64,000 bases of DNA from Burkholderiales bacterium (lineage in GTDB: Bacteria > Pseudomonadota > Gammaproteobacteria > Burkholderiales > Burkholderiaceae_C): NCBI GenBank assembly GCA_947453625.1, contig CANGHK010000009.1:48057-112056 (forward strand). Reading direction: 5' to 3'. The notes below the pieces were generated by a model, which saw nothing but the letters and a program-made list of their open reading frames with translations, searched no databases and was not told the DNA's origin. Positions 1-8,612 of this stretch are shown here, piece by piece. The position numbers were made by a program, and so were the translations under genes. How positions within the stretch are numbered: the stretch's first letter is position 1; the number at the start of each line of letters is the position of its first letter.

Positions 1-1075
1 CCGGCTCGCGCATGATGGCTTCGACCGCGGCCCGGTCCACCCGCACGCCGTGGCCCGGTGTTTGGCCCAGGCGCAGGCCGCCATCGGTCACCTCCTGGTC
101 CAGGCTCAGGCCCTCGGGTTGCTGGGTAAGCTCCTTGATCTCGCACAGCCCATGGTTGGCCACGGCGTTGGCCGCATGGGCCACGAGATTGCAGCGGTAG
201 CTGACCAGGCTGATCGGCAGGTTGTGCAGATGGGCCGCCGCGGCCAGCCGCATGAAGTGGGTGACACCGTAGACCATCGAGGCCTGCACTACGTCCACCG
301 CATCGGCCCGGAACAGCGGTGCGAACGACTCCAGGCCGGTGAGGTTCTCGCCGGTGGCCACGGCTGCCCGCACGCCGGCGCGCACCGTGGCCAGCCCCGG
401 GACATCCCAGCGGCGCACCGGCTCCTCGATCCAGGTCAGGTCGATCTCGCGCTCGATCAGGCCGACATGGCGCACCGCCTCCTTGGCGGTCAGCGCCTCG
501 TTGACGTCGAGCATCAGCATGGGCTCGACGCCGGGCTGGGCGTAGATCTCGCGCAGCAGTTTCAGGCGGGCCAGATCCTTGCGGGCATCGGCACCGCCCT
601 TGAGCTTGACTGCCCGAAAGCCCCGCGCCACATAGGCGCGGTGCACCGCCACGAAGGTGGCGTCGTCCAGGTCGAAATCCAGTGCCGAGGCATAGCCCGG
701 CACGAAGGGGTCGGCCGCGCCCAGGTGCTGCCACAGCGGCTCGCCGGCCAGTTGGGCCTTCAGGTCCCACAGGGCCAGGTCGACCGCACCGATGGCGCTG
801 AACGTGCCGCCGCCATGGCCAGCCTTGAACACCCGGGTGATCATGCGGTCGTACAGCGCGGTGACGGCCCGCGGGTCTTGCCCGTCGACCACAGGATACA
901 AGCGCTCGACCCCCGCATGCGGCGCCAGGCCCACGCCGGTCAGGCCGTCATCGGTGTGCAGCAGCAGGATGTGCACCGGCGTCACGCCGTTGGCCGTGCT
1001 GCCGTGCACATCGCCGATGGGGCGGCCCCAGCGCTGGATGGTCTGCAGCGAGGTGTAGCCGATGATCTTGGACAT
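1..1075 (-). CDS. Enolase-superfamily sugar-acid dehydratase/racemase (mandelate racemase subgroup), 3' end outside window
   Basis: Starts at the ATG at 1075-1073 and runs off the window edge after about 358 codons, so the C-terminus is not visible. The translation shows the enolase-superfamily layout. There is an N-terminal capping domain, then a K-x-K motif (AVKLKGG) on the second barrel strand. Metal ligands follow: Asp in MLDVNE, Glu in WIEEP and Glu in ATGENL. Enzymes of this subgroup abstract the proton alpha to a carboxylate, usually dehydrating sugar acids. It is the last gene of the leftward operon with an ABC importer and a second enolase-family gene. In a pectin locus a galactarate or related aldarate substrate is a reasonable inference; the exact substrate cannot be read from sequence. 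Confidence 0.9.
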   Translation of the reverse strand, partial: MSKIIGYTSLQTIQRWGRPIGDVHGSTANGVTPVHILLLHTDDGLTGVGLAPHAGVERLYPVVDGQDPRAVTALYDRMITRVFKAGHGGGTFSAIGAVDLALWDLKAQLAGEPLWQHLGAADPFVPGYASALDFDLDDATFVAVHRAYVARGFRAVKLKGGADARKDLARLKLLREIYAQPGVEPMLMLDVNEALTAKEAVRHVGLIEREIDLTWIEEPVRRWDVPGLATVRAGVRAAVATGENLTGLESFAPLFRADAVDVVQASMVYGVTHFMRLAAAAHLHNLPISLVSYRCNLVAHAANAVANHGLCEIKELTQQPEGLSLDQEVTDGGLRLGQTPGHGVRVDRAAVEAIMREP

Positions 1076-1123
1076 GCGGTGTGCTTCCGTTCGGTTCTGT
1101 TGGGGGCTGCAGGCTGGCCGCGC

Positions 1124-1912
1124 TCAGGCTTGGGCGCTGGCCACCAGGGTGCGGGTGTAGGGATGCCGGGCCGCGCCTGCACACATCGCGTCCGAGCTCA
1201 GGGTTTCAACGATAGCGCCTTGCTGCATGACCGCCAGCCGGTCGCACAGGTGGGCCACCACGCCCAGGTCGTGACTGACCAGCAGGTAGGTCAGCCCGTG
1301 CCGCCGGCGCAGGTCGGACAGCAGGTTCAGCACCTCGGCCTGCACCGAGACATCCAGTGCCGAGGTCGGTTCGTCCAGCAACAGCAGGCCGGGCTGCAGC
1401 ACCAGCGCCCGGGCGATCGCCACACGCTGGCGCTGACCGCCCGACAGCTGGTGCGGGTAGCGGTCGCGAAACGCGGGGGGAAGGCCCACTTGAACCAGCA
1501 CCTGGTCGATGCGGTCGTCCACATCGACCAGCCGGTGTACGCGCAGGGGCTCGGCCAGCGCGGTGCCCACAGTGTGGCGCGGATGCAGCGAGGCGTACGG
1601 ATCTTGAAAGACCATCTGCACGCGCCGCGCATGCGCCAGATCGGGGCGCGACCACCAGGCACCGGGGCGCGGGCCCTGGCCCGCCAGGTCCTGGCCGGCG
1701 ATCTGCACCCGGCCCTGCCAATGCCGGTACTGCCCGGCCAGGCAACGCAGCACGGTGGTCTTGCCCGAGCCCGATTCGCCCACCAGCCCGAAGGCCTGGC
1801 CCTGGATGACGTCCAGGTCCACGCCTTGCAGCACGGTGCGGCGCCTGTCGCCCTCGCCCAGGGCCAGGGTCAGGCCCCGCATCGACACGCAGAGGTCGTG
1901 CGGGGCGTTCAT
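1124..1912 (-). CDS. Peptide/oligosaccharide-type ABC transporter ATP-binding protein (DppF/OppF family)
   Basis: A 262-residue nucleotide-binding subunit with Walker A GESGSGKTT, ABC signature LSGGQRQRV and Walker B LLLLDEPTSALD. The length and the RHPYT-containing C-terminal tail fit the DppF/OppF side of a paired ATPase importer. It overlaps the preceding DppD-like gene by 4 nt (1909-1912) and ends about 50 bp before the distal enolase-family gene, so it belongs to the same operon. Members of this family energise uptake of peptides, but also of oligosaccharides. The flanking enolase-type enzymes and the pectinolytic genes nearby make a sugar-acid or oligogalacturonide cargo more likely than peptides (inference). 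Confidence 0.93.
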   Translation of the reverse strand: MNAPHDLCVSMRGLTLALGEGDRRRTVLQGVDLDVIQGQAFGLVGESGSGKTTVLRCLAGQYRHWQGRVQIAGQDLAGQGPRPGAWWSRPDLAHARRVQMVFQDPYASLHPRHTVGTALAEPLRVHRLVDVDDRIDQVLVQVGLPPAFRDRYPHQLSGGQRQRVAIARALVLQPGLLLLDEPTSALDVSVQAEVLNLLSDLRRRHGLTYLLVSHDLGVVAHLCDRLAVMQQGAIVETLSSDAMCAGAARHPYTRTLVASAQA

Positions 1913-2748
1913 GCAGCGCTCCAGGCCGGGTCGCGCTGCAGCACCGGCAGCGTGGCGCGCCTGTGCTGCAGGCTGGGCGCGGCGCTGAGCAGGGCCTGGG
2001 TGTAGGGGTGCCGGGCCCGGGTCAGCTCGGACGCGGCCAAGGCCTCGACCACGCGGCCGGCATACATCACCAGCACCCGGTCGCAGAAGCGGCCCACCAG
2101 GTTCAGGTCGTGGGTGATGAACAACAGCGACAGCCCCTGCTCGGCCACCAGTTCGTCCAGCAGATCGAGCACCTCCTGGCGCACCGAGACATCCAGCGCC
2201 GAGGTAGGCTCGTCGGCGATCAGCAGGCGTGGCTTCTGCGCCAGCATCATCGCGATCATCACCCGCTGGCCCATGCCACCCGACAGTTGGTGCGGGTACT
2301 GCCGGGCCACGCGCCCAGGCTCACGGATGTGCACACGCGCCAGCAGTTGCTCCACCCGGTCGCGGCACTCGGCGCGGCCCACGGAGCCAGCGCGTTGCAC
2401 CGCCTCGCCGATCTGGGCACCCACCGCCATCACCGGGTTGAGCGAATACTTCGGGTCTTGCATGATCATCGACAGACGCTGGCCCCGCAGCTGGCTCATC
2501 TGCGACTCACTGGCCGACAGCAGATCGACGCCGTCAAAGCGCAGGGTGCGCGCGCTGACCTGCGAATGGCGAGGCAGCAGGCGCAGCAGCGCACGGCCCA
2601 CGGTCGTCTTGCCCGAGCCCGACTCGCCCACCACGGCCAGCTTTTCGCGGCCCAGGTCGAAGGACACGCCCTTGACCACCGGCACGGCGCCCACCGGACC
2701 GGGGTAGGCCACTTCCAGATGGTCGACTTCGAGGAGGGTACCGGTCAT
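1909..2748 (-). CDS. Peptide/oligosaccharide-type ABC transporter ATP-binding protein (DppD/OppD family)
   Basis: A 279-residue ATPase from the ATG at 2748-2746. The open frame extends much further upstream, but that part overlaps the permease gene and is a shadow. Walker A is GESGSGKTT, the signature is LSGGMGQRV and Walker B is LLIADEPTSALD. The start shares ATGA (2745-2748) with the stop of the upstream permease, and its stop overlaps the next ATPase by 4 nt, both signs of translational coupling. It pairs with the ATPase at 1124-1912 to form the asymmetric motor of this importer family. Confidence 0.92.
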   Translation of the reverse strand: MTGTLLEVDHLEVAYPGPVGAVPVVKGVSFDLGREKLAVVGESGSGKTTVGRALLRLLPRHSQVSARTLRFDGVDLLSASESQMSQLRGQRLSMIMQDPKYSLNPVMAVGAQIGEAVQRAGSVGRAECRDRVEQLLARVHIREPGRVARQYPHQLSGGMGQRVMIAMMLAQKPRLLIADEPTSALDVSVRQEVLDLLDELVAEQGLSLLFITHDLNLVGRFCDRVLVMYAGRVVEALAASELTRARHPYTQALLSAAPSLQHRRATLPVLQRDPAWSAA

Positions 2749-3629
2749 GACGATTGGCGCGGGTCGAGGGCATCGTTGAGCCCGTCGCCCAGCAGGTTGA
2801 AGGCCATGCTCACGGCCAGGATGGCCGCGCCGGGCGCGGCCACCAGCCACCAGCTGTCGAGCATGTAGCGCCGGCCTTCGGAAATCATCGCGCCCCACTC
2901 GGGCAGCGGCGGCTGCGCGCCCAGGCCCAGAAAGCCCAGGCCGGCGGCCGTCAGCACCACCGAGGCCATGTTCATCGTCAGGCGCACCAGCACCGACGGC
3001 AGGCACAGCGGCACCAGGTGCCTGAACAGCACCCGCGCATTGGACGCGCCCTGCAACTGGGCCACGACGATGAAGTCGGCCTGCCTCAGGGTCAGCGCCT
3101 CGGCGCGGGCCAGCCGGGCGATCGGCGGCCAGGCCGTCAGGGCGATGGCCAGCACCGCATGGTCCAGCCCGGGCCCCAAGGCGGCCACGAAGGCCAGCGC
3201 CAGGATCAGGCTGGGAAACGACAGCACCATGTCGGTCAGGCGCATCAGCACCGCATCCACGCGACCGCCAAAGTAGCCGGCCACCACGCCCACCGTCATG
3301 CCCAGCGGGCCGACCACCACCGTGACCAGCAGCACGATGAAGAGGGTGATGCGGGTGCCGCACAGCAGCCGGCTGAACACATCGCGGCCGAACTCGTCGG
3401 TGCCGAACCAGTGGCCCGGGCCGGGCGGCAACAGGGCATGGGCCAGGTCCTGCCGCAACGGATCGGCCGGCGCCAGCCACGGGGCCAGCAAGGCCAGCAG
3501 CACCAGCAGCCCGAAGATAGCCAGGCCCACGGCGGTCAGGCGGTTGCGCAGCAGCCTGCGGGCCAGGGCCAGCGCCTCGTCGGCAAATGTGTTGCAGGGT
3601 GCGGCGCCGTCGGTGATGGCGACCTTCAT
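2745..3629 (-). CDS. ABC transporter inner-membrane permease (DppC/OppC family)
   Basis: A 294-residue integral membrane protein. A first membrane segment follows the LLRNRLTAVGLAIFGLLVLL region, then a periplasmic loop with GTDEFGRDVFSR, typical of DppC-like subunits. The EAA-type coupling region (EALTLRQADFIVVAQLQGAS) is present. It overlaps both flanking genes by the sequence ATGA. Together with the DppB-like subunit at 3626-4636 it would form the translocation channel. Confidence 0.93.
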   Translation of the reverse strand: MKVAITDGAAPCNTFADEALALARRLLRNRLTAVGLAIFGLLVLLALLAPWLAPADPLRQDLAHALLPPGPGHWFGTDEFGRDVFSRLLCGTRITLFIVLLVTVVVGPLGMTVGVVAGYFGGRVDAVLMRLTDMVLSFPSLILALAFVAALGPGLDHAVLAIALTAWPPIARLARAEALTLRQADFIVVAQLQGASNARVLFRHLVPLCLPSVLVRLTMNMASVVLTAAGLGFLGLGAQPPLPEWGAMISEGRRYMLDSWWLVAAPGAAILAVSMAFNLLGDGLNDALDPRQSS

Positions 3630-4636
3630 GCGGCAGCCCTCGGGTCGAAGATGCGGTAGAGCGCGTCGGCCAGCAGGTTCAGGGACACGAACAACAAGCC
3701 GATCACCAGCACCGAGCCCATCACGGCGTTCATGTCGCCCAGTAACAGGCTGCCGGTCAGGTAGCTGCCGAAGCCGGGCCAGCCAAAGACGGTTTCGGTC
3801 AGCACAGCGCCTTCGAGCAGACCGCCATAGGCCAGGGCCGCGATGGTCAGCAGTTGCACGCGGATGTTGCGAAACGCATGGCCCCAGACCACCTGGCGCT
3901 CGGTCAGGCCCTTGATGCGCGCCGTGGTGACGTACTCCTGCGACAACTGGGCCAGCATGAAGGTGCGCGTCATGCGGCTGAGGTAGGCCATCGAATGCAG
4001 GCCCAGCACGGCTGCCGGCAGCAAGAGGTGGCGCAGCGCACTGCGCCAGGCCGCCACGTCACCCGCCAGCGCGGCGTCCACCAACAGCAGGCCGGTGACG
4101 ATGGGGACCTTGCCCTCGAAGGCCAGCCCGATGCGGCCTATGCCGCCCGCCCAGCCCAGCCAGGCGTAGAACACCAGCAGACCCATCATGCCGAACCAGA
4201 ACACCGGCGTGGAATGGCCGAACAGGCCGAGCACGCGGGCCAGATGGTCGGGCCAGCGGCCCTGGTGGGTGGCGGCCAGCACGCCCAGCGGAACGCCCAG
4301 CAATGCGCCGATCAGCATGGCCAGCGTGGCCAGCTCGGCCGTGGCCGGCAACACGCGGATCAGGTCACCCGACACCGGGTTGCCCGTGAGCAGTGCCTGG
4401 CCCAGGTCACCCTGGACCAGCGCCAGCAGATAGCGCCCGAACTGCATGACCAGCGGCTGGTCAAGTCCCAGCTGCCGGTACACCTGCTCGTAGGTGGAGC
4501 GGTCGGCATCGGGCCCCACGATGGCCAGCACCGGATCGAGCGGCATCACCCGCCCGATCAGGAAGGTGAGCACCAGCAGCCCCAGCAATGAACTGGTGAT
4601 GCCGGCTGCGCCGCGCAGCAGTTGTGTCGGCTTCAT
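3626..4636 (-). CDS. ABC transporter inner-membrane permease (DppB/OppB family)
   Basis: A 336-residue permease. The N-terminal membrane segment (SSLLGLLVLTFLIGRVMPLDP) and the RQLGLDQPLVMQFGRYL region that follows are characteristic of DppB-like subunits. Further membrane helices and an EAA-like loop (YVTTARIKGLTERQVVWGHAF) come later. It sits directly after the solute-binding protein gene, overlapping it by ATGA at 4633-4636, the usual order for this importer family. Confidence 0.93.
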   Translation of the reverse strand: MKPTQLLRGAAGITSSLLGLLVLTFLIGRVMPLDPVLAIVGPDADRSTYEQVYRQLGLDQPLVMQFGRYLLALVQGDLGQALLTGNPVSGDLIRVLPATAELATLAMLIGALLGVPLGVLAATHQGRWPDHLARVLGLFGHSTPVFWFGMMGLLVFYAWLGWAGGIGRIGLAFEGKVPIVTGLLLVDAALAGDVAAWRSALRHLLLPAAVLGLHSMAYLSRMTRTFMLAQLSQEYVTTARIKGLTERQVVWGHAFRNIRVQLLTIAALAYGGLLEGAVLTETVFGWPGFGSYLTGSLLLGDMNAVMGSVLVIGLLFVSLNLLADALYRIFDPRAAA

Positions 4637-6276
4637 GATTGCGCCACCTTGTAGACCTCGCGCAGCCGCGTGGCGCCGCTGGGGTGGCCCAGATAGCCCT
4701 TGACCACGCGCCGCATCACCTGGGTGTCGGTCACCGCGGCAATCGGCTGCATGGCGCCCACGGCTTGATCCACCCGCTGCTGCGCCTGCCGGTACAGGGC
4801 CACCTGGCGCTCGGCGTCGGGCTCGACCAGGGCCTGGTCGATCAGGGCATTGAGCATGGGATCGGCATATCCGGTGCGCCAGCCCTGGAAGTTGCTGAGC
4901 CTGGCCATATCGCGGTTGTCGGGGTTGTAGACCAGTGCCCGCAGGCTGGAGTGCGGATGGGCCTCGGCCCCACCGCCGCCGCGGCCCACGACGATCTCGA
5001 ACTTGCGCTCGCGCATGGCGCCATAAACCTGGTTGCCCGTGCCGGGCTGGATGCGGGCGCGGATGCCCGCCTGCGCCAACGTGGCCTGCAGGCTGGTGGC
5101 GATGCCGGTGAAGGGCGATTCGGCCATCACGCGGATGTTGGTGTCGAAGCCATCGGCCAAGCCCGCTTCGGCCAGCAGCCGGCGCGCCTGGGCCACATCG
5201 AGCCGGTAACCCGGGCTGGGCAGCGAGGCCGGCAGCCCCGCGGGCACCGGGCGCTGGTGGATCTGGCCATACGAGCTGAGCACCGTGCCGGCCAGGCCGT
5301 CGAAATCGATCAGGTGGCGCAGCACCGCGCGGCGCACACGCTCGTCTGAAAACGGCGGCTGCCGGGCATTGACGGCCACGTAGTAGAGGTTGGCCCGGCG
5401 CACGGTTTCCACGTTCAGCTCGGGCCGATGCGACAAGGCCTTGACGTCAGGTGCCGACAGGCCGCCGGCCACATCCAGATCGCCCCGCGACAGCATCAGG
5501 CGCAGGGTCTGTGATTCGGTCATGTGGCGCATCACCACGCGCTGCAACTTGGCCGCGCCGCGCCAATGGCCAGGCTGCCGACGCAGGATGAGCAACTCCT
5601 TGGGGCGCCAGGCCTGCAGCGCGAAGGCGCCCGAGCCGGCGGCGTGGGTGGTCAGCCAGGCAGCCCCCTGATCGCCCTTGACTTCGTGGGCCAGCACGGC
5701 GTCGCGGTCCAGCACCAGGGCGCTCATCGAGGTGGCCAGGGTCATCAACACCAGGGTGGGGTCGGTAGGCTGGGGCAAGACGATCTGCAGCGTGTGCGGA
5801 CCCGTCGCCTGCACCTGGCTGCCCAGGCCTGCCGCGCTGAAACCGTAGCTCTTCCACACCGAAGCCGGCGCCAGATTGAGCTTGAGAACCCGTTGCAGCG
5901 ACCAGGCCGCATGCTCGGCCAGCACCGCTTGCCCGCTTGCAAAACGTGCGTCCCGGCGCAACTGGAAAACCAGGCTACGCCCGCCCTGGCTGACCTGCCA
6001 GGCCTGGGCCAAGGCAGGCGCCAGGCGCGCCGCATCATGGGCGTCGGTCTCGAGCAGGCTGTCGTACAGGTTGCAGGCCACCGTCATCGCATCCAGCCCG
6101 GTGGCGGCGCCCGGGTCGAGCGACAGCAGGTTGTTCATGCTCATGCCCACCAGCAGTTGGTCTGCCGGGGACTCGGCCACCGCCTGGGCCGATCCGGCGC
6201 ACAGCGTTGCGCCCGCGGCACACAGCCACTGGCGCCGATCGACGCCGCCATCCCTGCCCAGACTCAGGGGCCGCAT
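4633..6276 (-). CDS. ABC transporter solute-binding protein, family 5 (Tat-type signal)
   Basis: A 547-residue family 5 binding protein (DppA/OppA fold). The ATG at 6276-6274 is chosen because it lies just after the stop of the enolase-family gene (6299) and opens a signal peptide. The open frame upstream of it only overlaps that gene. The leader carries a twin-arginine-like DRRQWLCAAGAT motif ending near SAQA, suggesting Tat export. The mature protein contains the family's hallmark segments (LYDSLLETD, LAPALAQAWQVS, FRLR-like, FHSR-type helix region). The cargo is unknown; context suggests a uronate, aldarate or small oligogalacturonide. Confidence 0.9.
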   Translation of the reverse strand: MRPLSLGRDGGVDRRQWLCAAGATLCAGSAQAVAESPADQLLVGMSMNNLLSLDPGAATGLDAMTVACNLYDSLLETDAHDAARLAPALAQAWQVSQGGRSLVFQLRRDARFASGQAVLAEHAAWSLQRVLKLNLAPASVWKSYGFSAAGLGSQVQATGPHTLQIVLPQPTDPTLVLMTLATSMSALVLDRDAVLAHEVKGDQGAAWLTTHAAGSGAFALQAWRPKELLILRRQPGHWRGAAKLQRVVMRHMTESQTLRLMLSRGDLDVAGGLSAPDVKALSHRPELNVETVRRANLYYVAVNARQPPFSDERVRRAVLRHLIDFDGLAGTVLSSYGQIHQRPVPAGLPASLPSPGYRLDVAQARRLLAEAGLADGFDTNIRVMAESPFTGIATSLQATLAQAGIRARIQPGTGNQVYGAMRERKFEIVVGRGGGGAEAHPHSSLRALVYNPDNRDMARLSNFQGWRTGYADPMLNALIDQALVEPDAERQVALYRQAQQRVDQAVGAMQPIAAVTDTQVMRRVVKGYLGHPSGATRLREVYKVAQS

Positions 6277-6298
6277 CACAAGCGCTGGCCCGGGTTCA

Positions 6299-7456
6299 TC
6301 AGTAGGTGACCTCGGTGTGGCGCGCGATGTAGTCGAAGTTGATCTGCTCACCCAGGCCAGGGCCGGTGGGCAGGTGCACCATGCCCTCGCTGTCCATCGG
6401 GTCGATGCTGGCGTGCAGGTAGACCGGCACCTCGTCGTAGTCCAGGAACGGGTGCAGCAGGCCGCGCTCGTACCAGCGCGAATTGCGGATGGCACCGCAC
6501 ACCGCCAGATTGGGCGCACCGTTACCGTGGATCTCGCAGTACATGCCGAAGCTCTCGGCCAGGTGTGCCACCTTCATGGTCGGGCCGATGCCGCCGCAGC
6601 CGTTGACGCCGGCGCGCAGGATGTCGCTGGCGCCGGCCTTCACCCAGTCGGCCCGCGCATAGTGCTTGCCCGACAGGCTTTCGGGCCCCAGCAAGGGGAT
6701 GCGCAGTTGCTGGGCCAGCCAGGTGTACGAGGCCGTGCTCTGCTCATTCATCATCTCCTCGTACCAGGTGAAGTCGAGTTCCTCCAGGGCCCGGCCGATG
6801 CGCAGCGCGTCGGTGCGGCTGTACTCGTGGTAGCCATCGAGCATCAGGGCGATGTCCGGCCCCACGGCCTGGCGCACGGCGGTGCAGGCCTTGATGTCCA
6901 TGCCCGGATCGGGCGCGAAGCGCACCGGCGGCATCCAGGTGTGGAGCTTGATGGCCCGGTAGCCTTTCTCGACCAGTTGCACCGCAAAGGCGGCGTATTC
7001 CTCGGTCGTCGAAAGCCCGCCCGCCAACTCGTCGCCACACATGGTGCTGCCGTAGGCCGGGATCCTGTCGCGGTAGCCGCCCAGCAACTGCCACACCGGC
7101 TGGTTCAGCGTGCGGCCGATCAGGTCGTGCAGGGCCGCATCGACCGCGCCCAGGGCCCTGTCGGTCAGCTGGCCGGCACTGCCGCGCTGCCAGTGCTCCA
7201 GGTCAGCCCAGAGCTTCTCACGCTGCATCGCGTCACCCCCCACCAGCACACGGCGCACGAACTGGTTCAGCACATGCGGCCGCACCACCTGCGGCGGCGC
7301 AAAGCAATAGCCCTCCACACCATCGGTGCTGCGGATGGTGAGCAGGGCCTGCCGGCCCGTACCCGGTGGCCCGGGATGGGAGTGGCCTGCCGCGTCCACA
7401 GACCGCTTGGTGGGGTGGGTGAATTCGACGGCACTCACGCGCTCGATCTTGATCAT
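6299..7456 (-). CDS. Enolase-superfamily sugar-acid dehydratase (mandelate racemase/muconate lactonizing family)
   Basis: A 385-residue enzyme and the first gene of the leftward operon. Barrel residues visible are K-L-H in AIKLHTW (a K-x-H where many relatives have K-x-K), Asp in LMLDGYHE, Glu in WYEEMM and Glu in LGPESLSG, plus a late His in CEIHGNGAP. These support Mg-dependent proton abstraction alpha to a carboxylate, and most relatives dehydrate aldarates or aldonates. Given uronate dehydrogenase and a lactonase downstream on the other strand, galactarate dehydration or galactarolactone cycloisomerisation is the leading guess, not proven. A palindrome (7470-7487) lies 14 bp upstream of its start. 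Confidence 0.9.
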   Translation of the reverse strand: MIKIERVSAVEFTHPTKRSVDAAGHSHPGPPGTGRQALLTIRSTDGVEGYCFAPPQVVRPHVLNQFVRRVLVGGDAMQREKLWADLEHWQRGSAGQLTDRALGAVDAALHDLIGRTLNQPVWQLLGGYRDRIPAYGSTMCGDELAGGLSTTEEYAAFAVQLVEKGYRAIKLHTWMPPVRFAPDPGMDIKACTAVRQAVGPDIALMLDGYHEYSRTDALRIGRALEELDFTWYEEMMNEQSTASYTWLAQQLRIPLLGPESLSGKHYARADWVKAGASDILRAGVNGCGGIGPTMKVAHLAESFGMYCEIHGNGAPNLAVCGAIRNSRWYERGLLHPFLDYDEVPVYLHASIDPMDSEGMVHLPTGPGLGEQINFDYIARHTEVTY

Positions 7457-7469
7457 GGGCTTCAGCTAT

Positions 7470-7487
7470 TCATCAGTCGTCTGATGA
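7470..7487. promoter_or_regulatory. Palindromic operator candidate for the GntR regulator
   Basis: TCATCAGTCGTCTGATGA has perfect 7-bp arms (TCATCAG/CTGATGA) around a 4-bp centre. It lies 14 bp upstream of the leftward operon start. Its core CAGTCGTCTGA recurs near 7600, upstream of the GntR-family gene. Confidence 0.6.
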
Positions 7488-7595
7488 TCAAGGAGTCTAT
7501 CTCAAGCCCATCTACATCCGTCAATCCTAGTGGAAAACGATAGTGTTTAGTAGAGAAAACACCCTCGCACAGCCACGAATCGTGATCCTATACTG

Positions 7596-7610
7596 ACGTT
7601 AGTCGTCTGA
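7596..7610. promoter_or_regulatory. Second operator-like motif, upstream of the GntR gene
   Basis: ACGTTAGTCGTCTGA repeats the AGTCGTCTGA core of the palindrome at 7470-7487, and its ACGTTAGTCG half recurs upstream of the TonB receptor gene. It lies 44 bp before the regulator ATG, a position suited to autoregulation (inference). Confidence 0.5.
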
Positions 7611-7654
7611 CCTCTCAAGTACTGCATCTTCAGTCCTTGCCACCAGGATCTGCC

Positions 7655-8410
7655 ATGCCGCAAGCCACTGACCCTTCCAGCATCCGCGCGCCCAGCCTGT
7701 CGCAGCGCGTGGTCGACGGCGTCACCCAGCACATCCGGGGCGGCGAACTCAAGCCCGGTCAGCGGGTGCCGCCCGAGCCGGCGTTGATGCGCGAGTTTGG
7801 CGTCAGCCGCAGCGTGGTGCGTGAAGCCGTCTCGCGCCTGCAGGCCAATGGTCTGGTGCGCACCCGGCACGGTGTGGGCAGTTTCGTGCTGGCGCCGCAG
7901 CCCGACGGGAGCCCGCTGAAGGCCCCCGATGCCGAGCTGAAGCTGCAGCAGAAACTGGCCATGCTGGAACTCCGTCTGAGCCTCGAATCCGATGCGGCGG
8001 GCCTGGCTGCGCAGCGCCGCACGGCCGAGCAACTGGCCGCCATGGAGGCGGCCCTGGACGACTTCAACCGGCAGCACACCACTGGCGAAGGCACGGTCGA
8101 GGCCGACTTCCGATTCCATGAACTCATCGCCCAGGCCACCGGCAACGAGTACTTCGTGCATGTGTTGCGCTCCATGGGCACGGCCACCATCCCGCGTGGC
8201 AGCGCCCGCACCAGCCGTCCGGCGGCGCCCGTCAAATCGCCCCGCTTTGGTGAGCCCACGCCCCAACTGCGCTCGGGCAAGGAGATCACGGCACAGGAGC
8301 ACCGCGCCGTTTTCGATGCCATCGCCCGCGGCGACTCGGCCATGGCCCGGGCCGCCATGTACATGCACCTGAACAACAGCCGTGAGCGCCTGAAGGCCAC
8401 CAAACACTGA
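7655..8410 (+). CDS. GntR-family transcriptional regulator, FadR/FCD subfamily
   Basis: A 251-residue regulator with an N-terminal winged helix-turn-helix (LSQRVVDGVTQHI then VPPEPALMREFGVSRSVVREA). A helical FCD-type ligand-binding domain follows, ending near ARAAMYMHLNNSRERL. The ATG at 7655 has an AGGA Shine-Dalgarno about 7 bp upstream; a TTG six codons earlier (7637) is possible but less likely. FCD-type GntR proteins usually bind small carboxylic acids, and relatives control uronate and aldarate catabolism. It is divergent from the enolase/ABC operon and precedes the TonB receptor, so it is the probable local repressor. Confidence 0.92.
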   Translation: MPQATDPSSIRAPSLSQRVVDGVTQHIRGGELKPGQRVPPEPALMREFGVSRSVVREAVSRLQANGLVRTRHGVGSFVLAPQPDGSPLKAPDAELKLQQKLAMLELRLSLESDAAGLAAQRRTAEQLAAMEAALDDFNRQHTTGEGTVEADFRFHELIAQATGNEYFVHVLRSMGTATIPRGSARTSRPAAPVKSPRFGEPTPQLRSGKEITAQEHRAVFDAIARGDSAMARAAMYMHLNNSRERLKATKH

Positions 8411-8531
8411 GAGGCTGAGAGCTTTTCGATCATGCCCGCTCACCACGCCAAAACGCACCCGCTCGTCGTTGCAAATGTTCGCCATAGCCCGAGCTCTGTC
8501 TGCGCTTTGTCTGGATCGAGCACGTTTTCGC

Positions 8532-8541
8532 ACGTTAGTCG
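8532..8541. promoter_or_regulatory. Third copy of the ACGTTAGTCG motif, upstream of the TonB receptor
   Basis: ACGTTAGTCG here is identical to 7596-7605. It sits about 70 bp before the TonB-dependent receptor start. The rest of the 8411-8612 gap shows no gene. Confidence 0.4.
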
Positions 8542-8612
8542 GTCACGCTCGAATCTCTCTCAGCCTCTGAGCCCTGCAAGCAACACACACCCCACAAACA
8601 GGAGACAAACCC

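Noticed and set aside
50..2005. A 651-codon open frame on the plus strand opposite the ABC/enolase genes
   Set aside because: It is antisense to well-supported genes and its Gln/His/Arg-rich translation is typical of shadows in high-GC DNA.
1909..3480. A single 523-residue protein joining permease and ATPase
   Set aside because: The first part is the permease gene read in another frame; the ATPase start at 2748 has an ATGA overlap with the permease.
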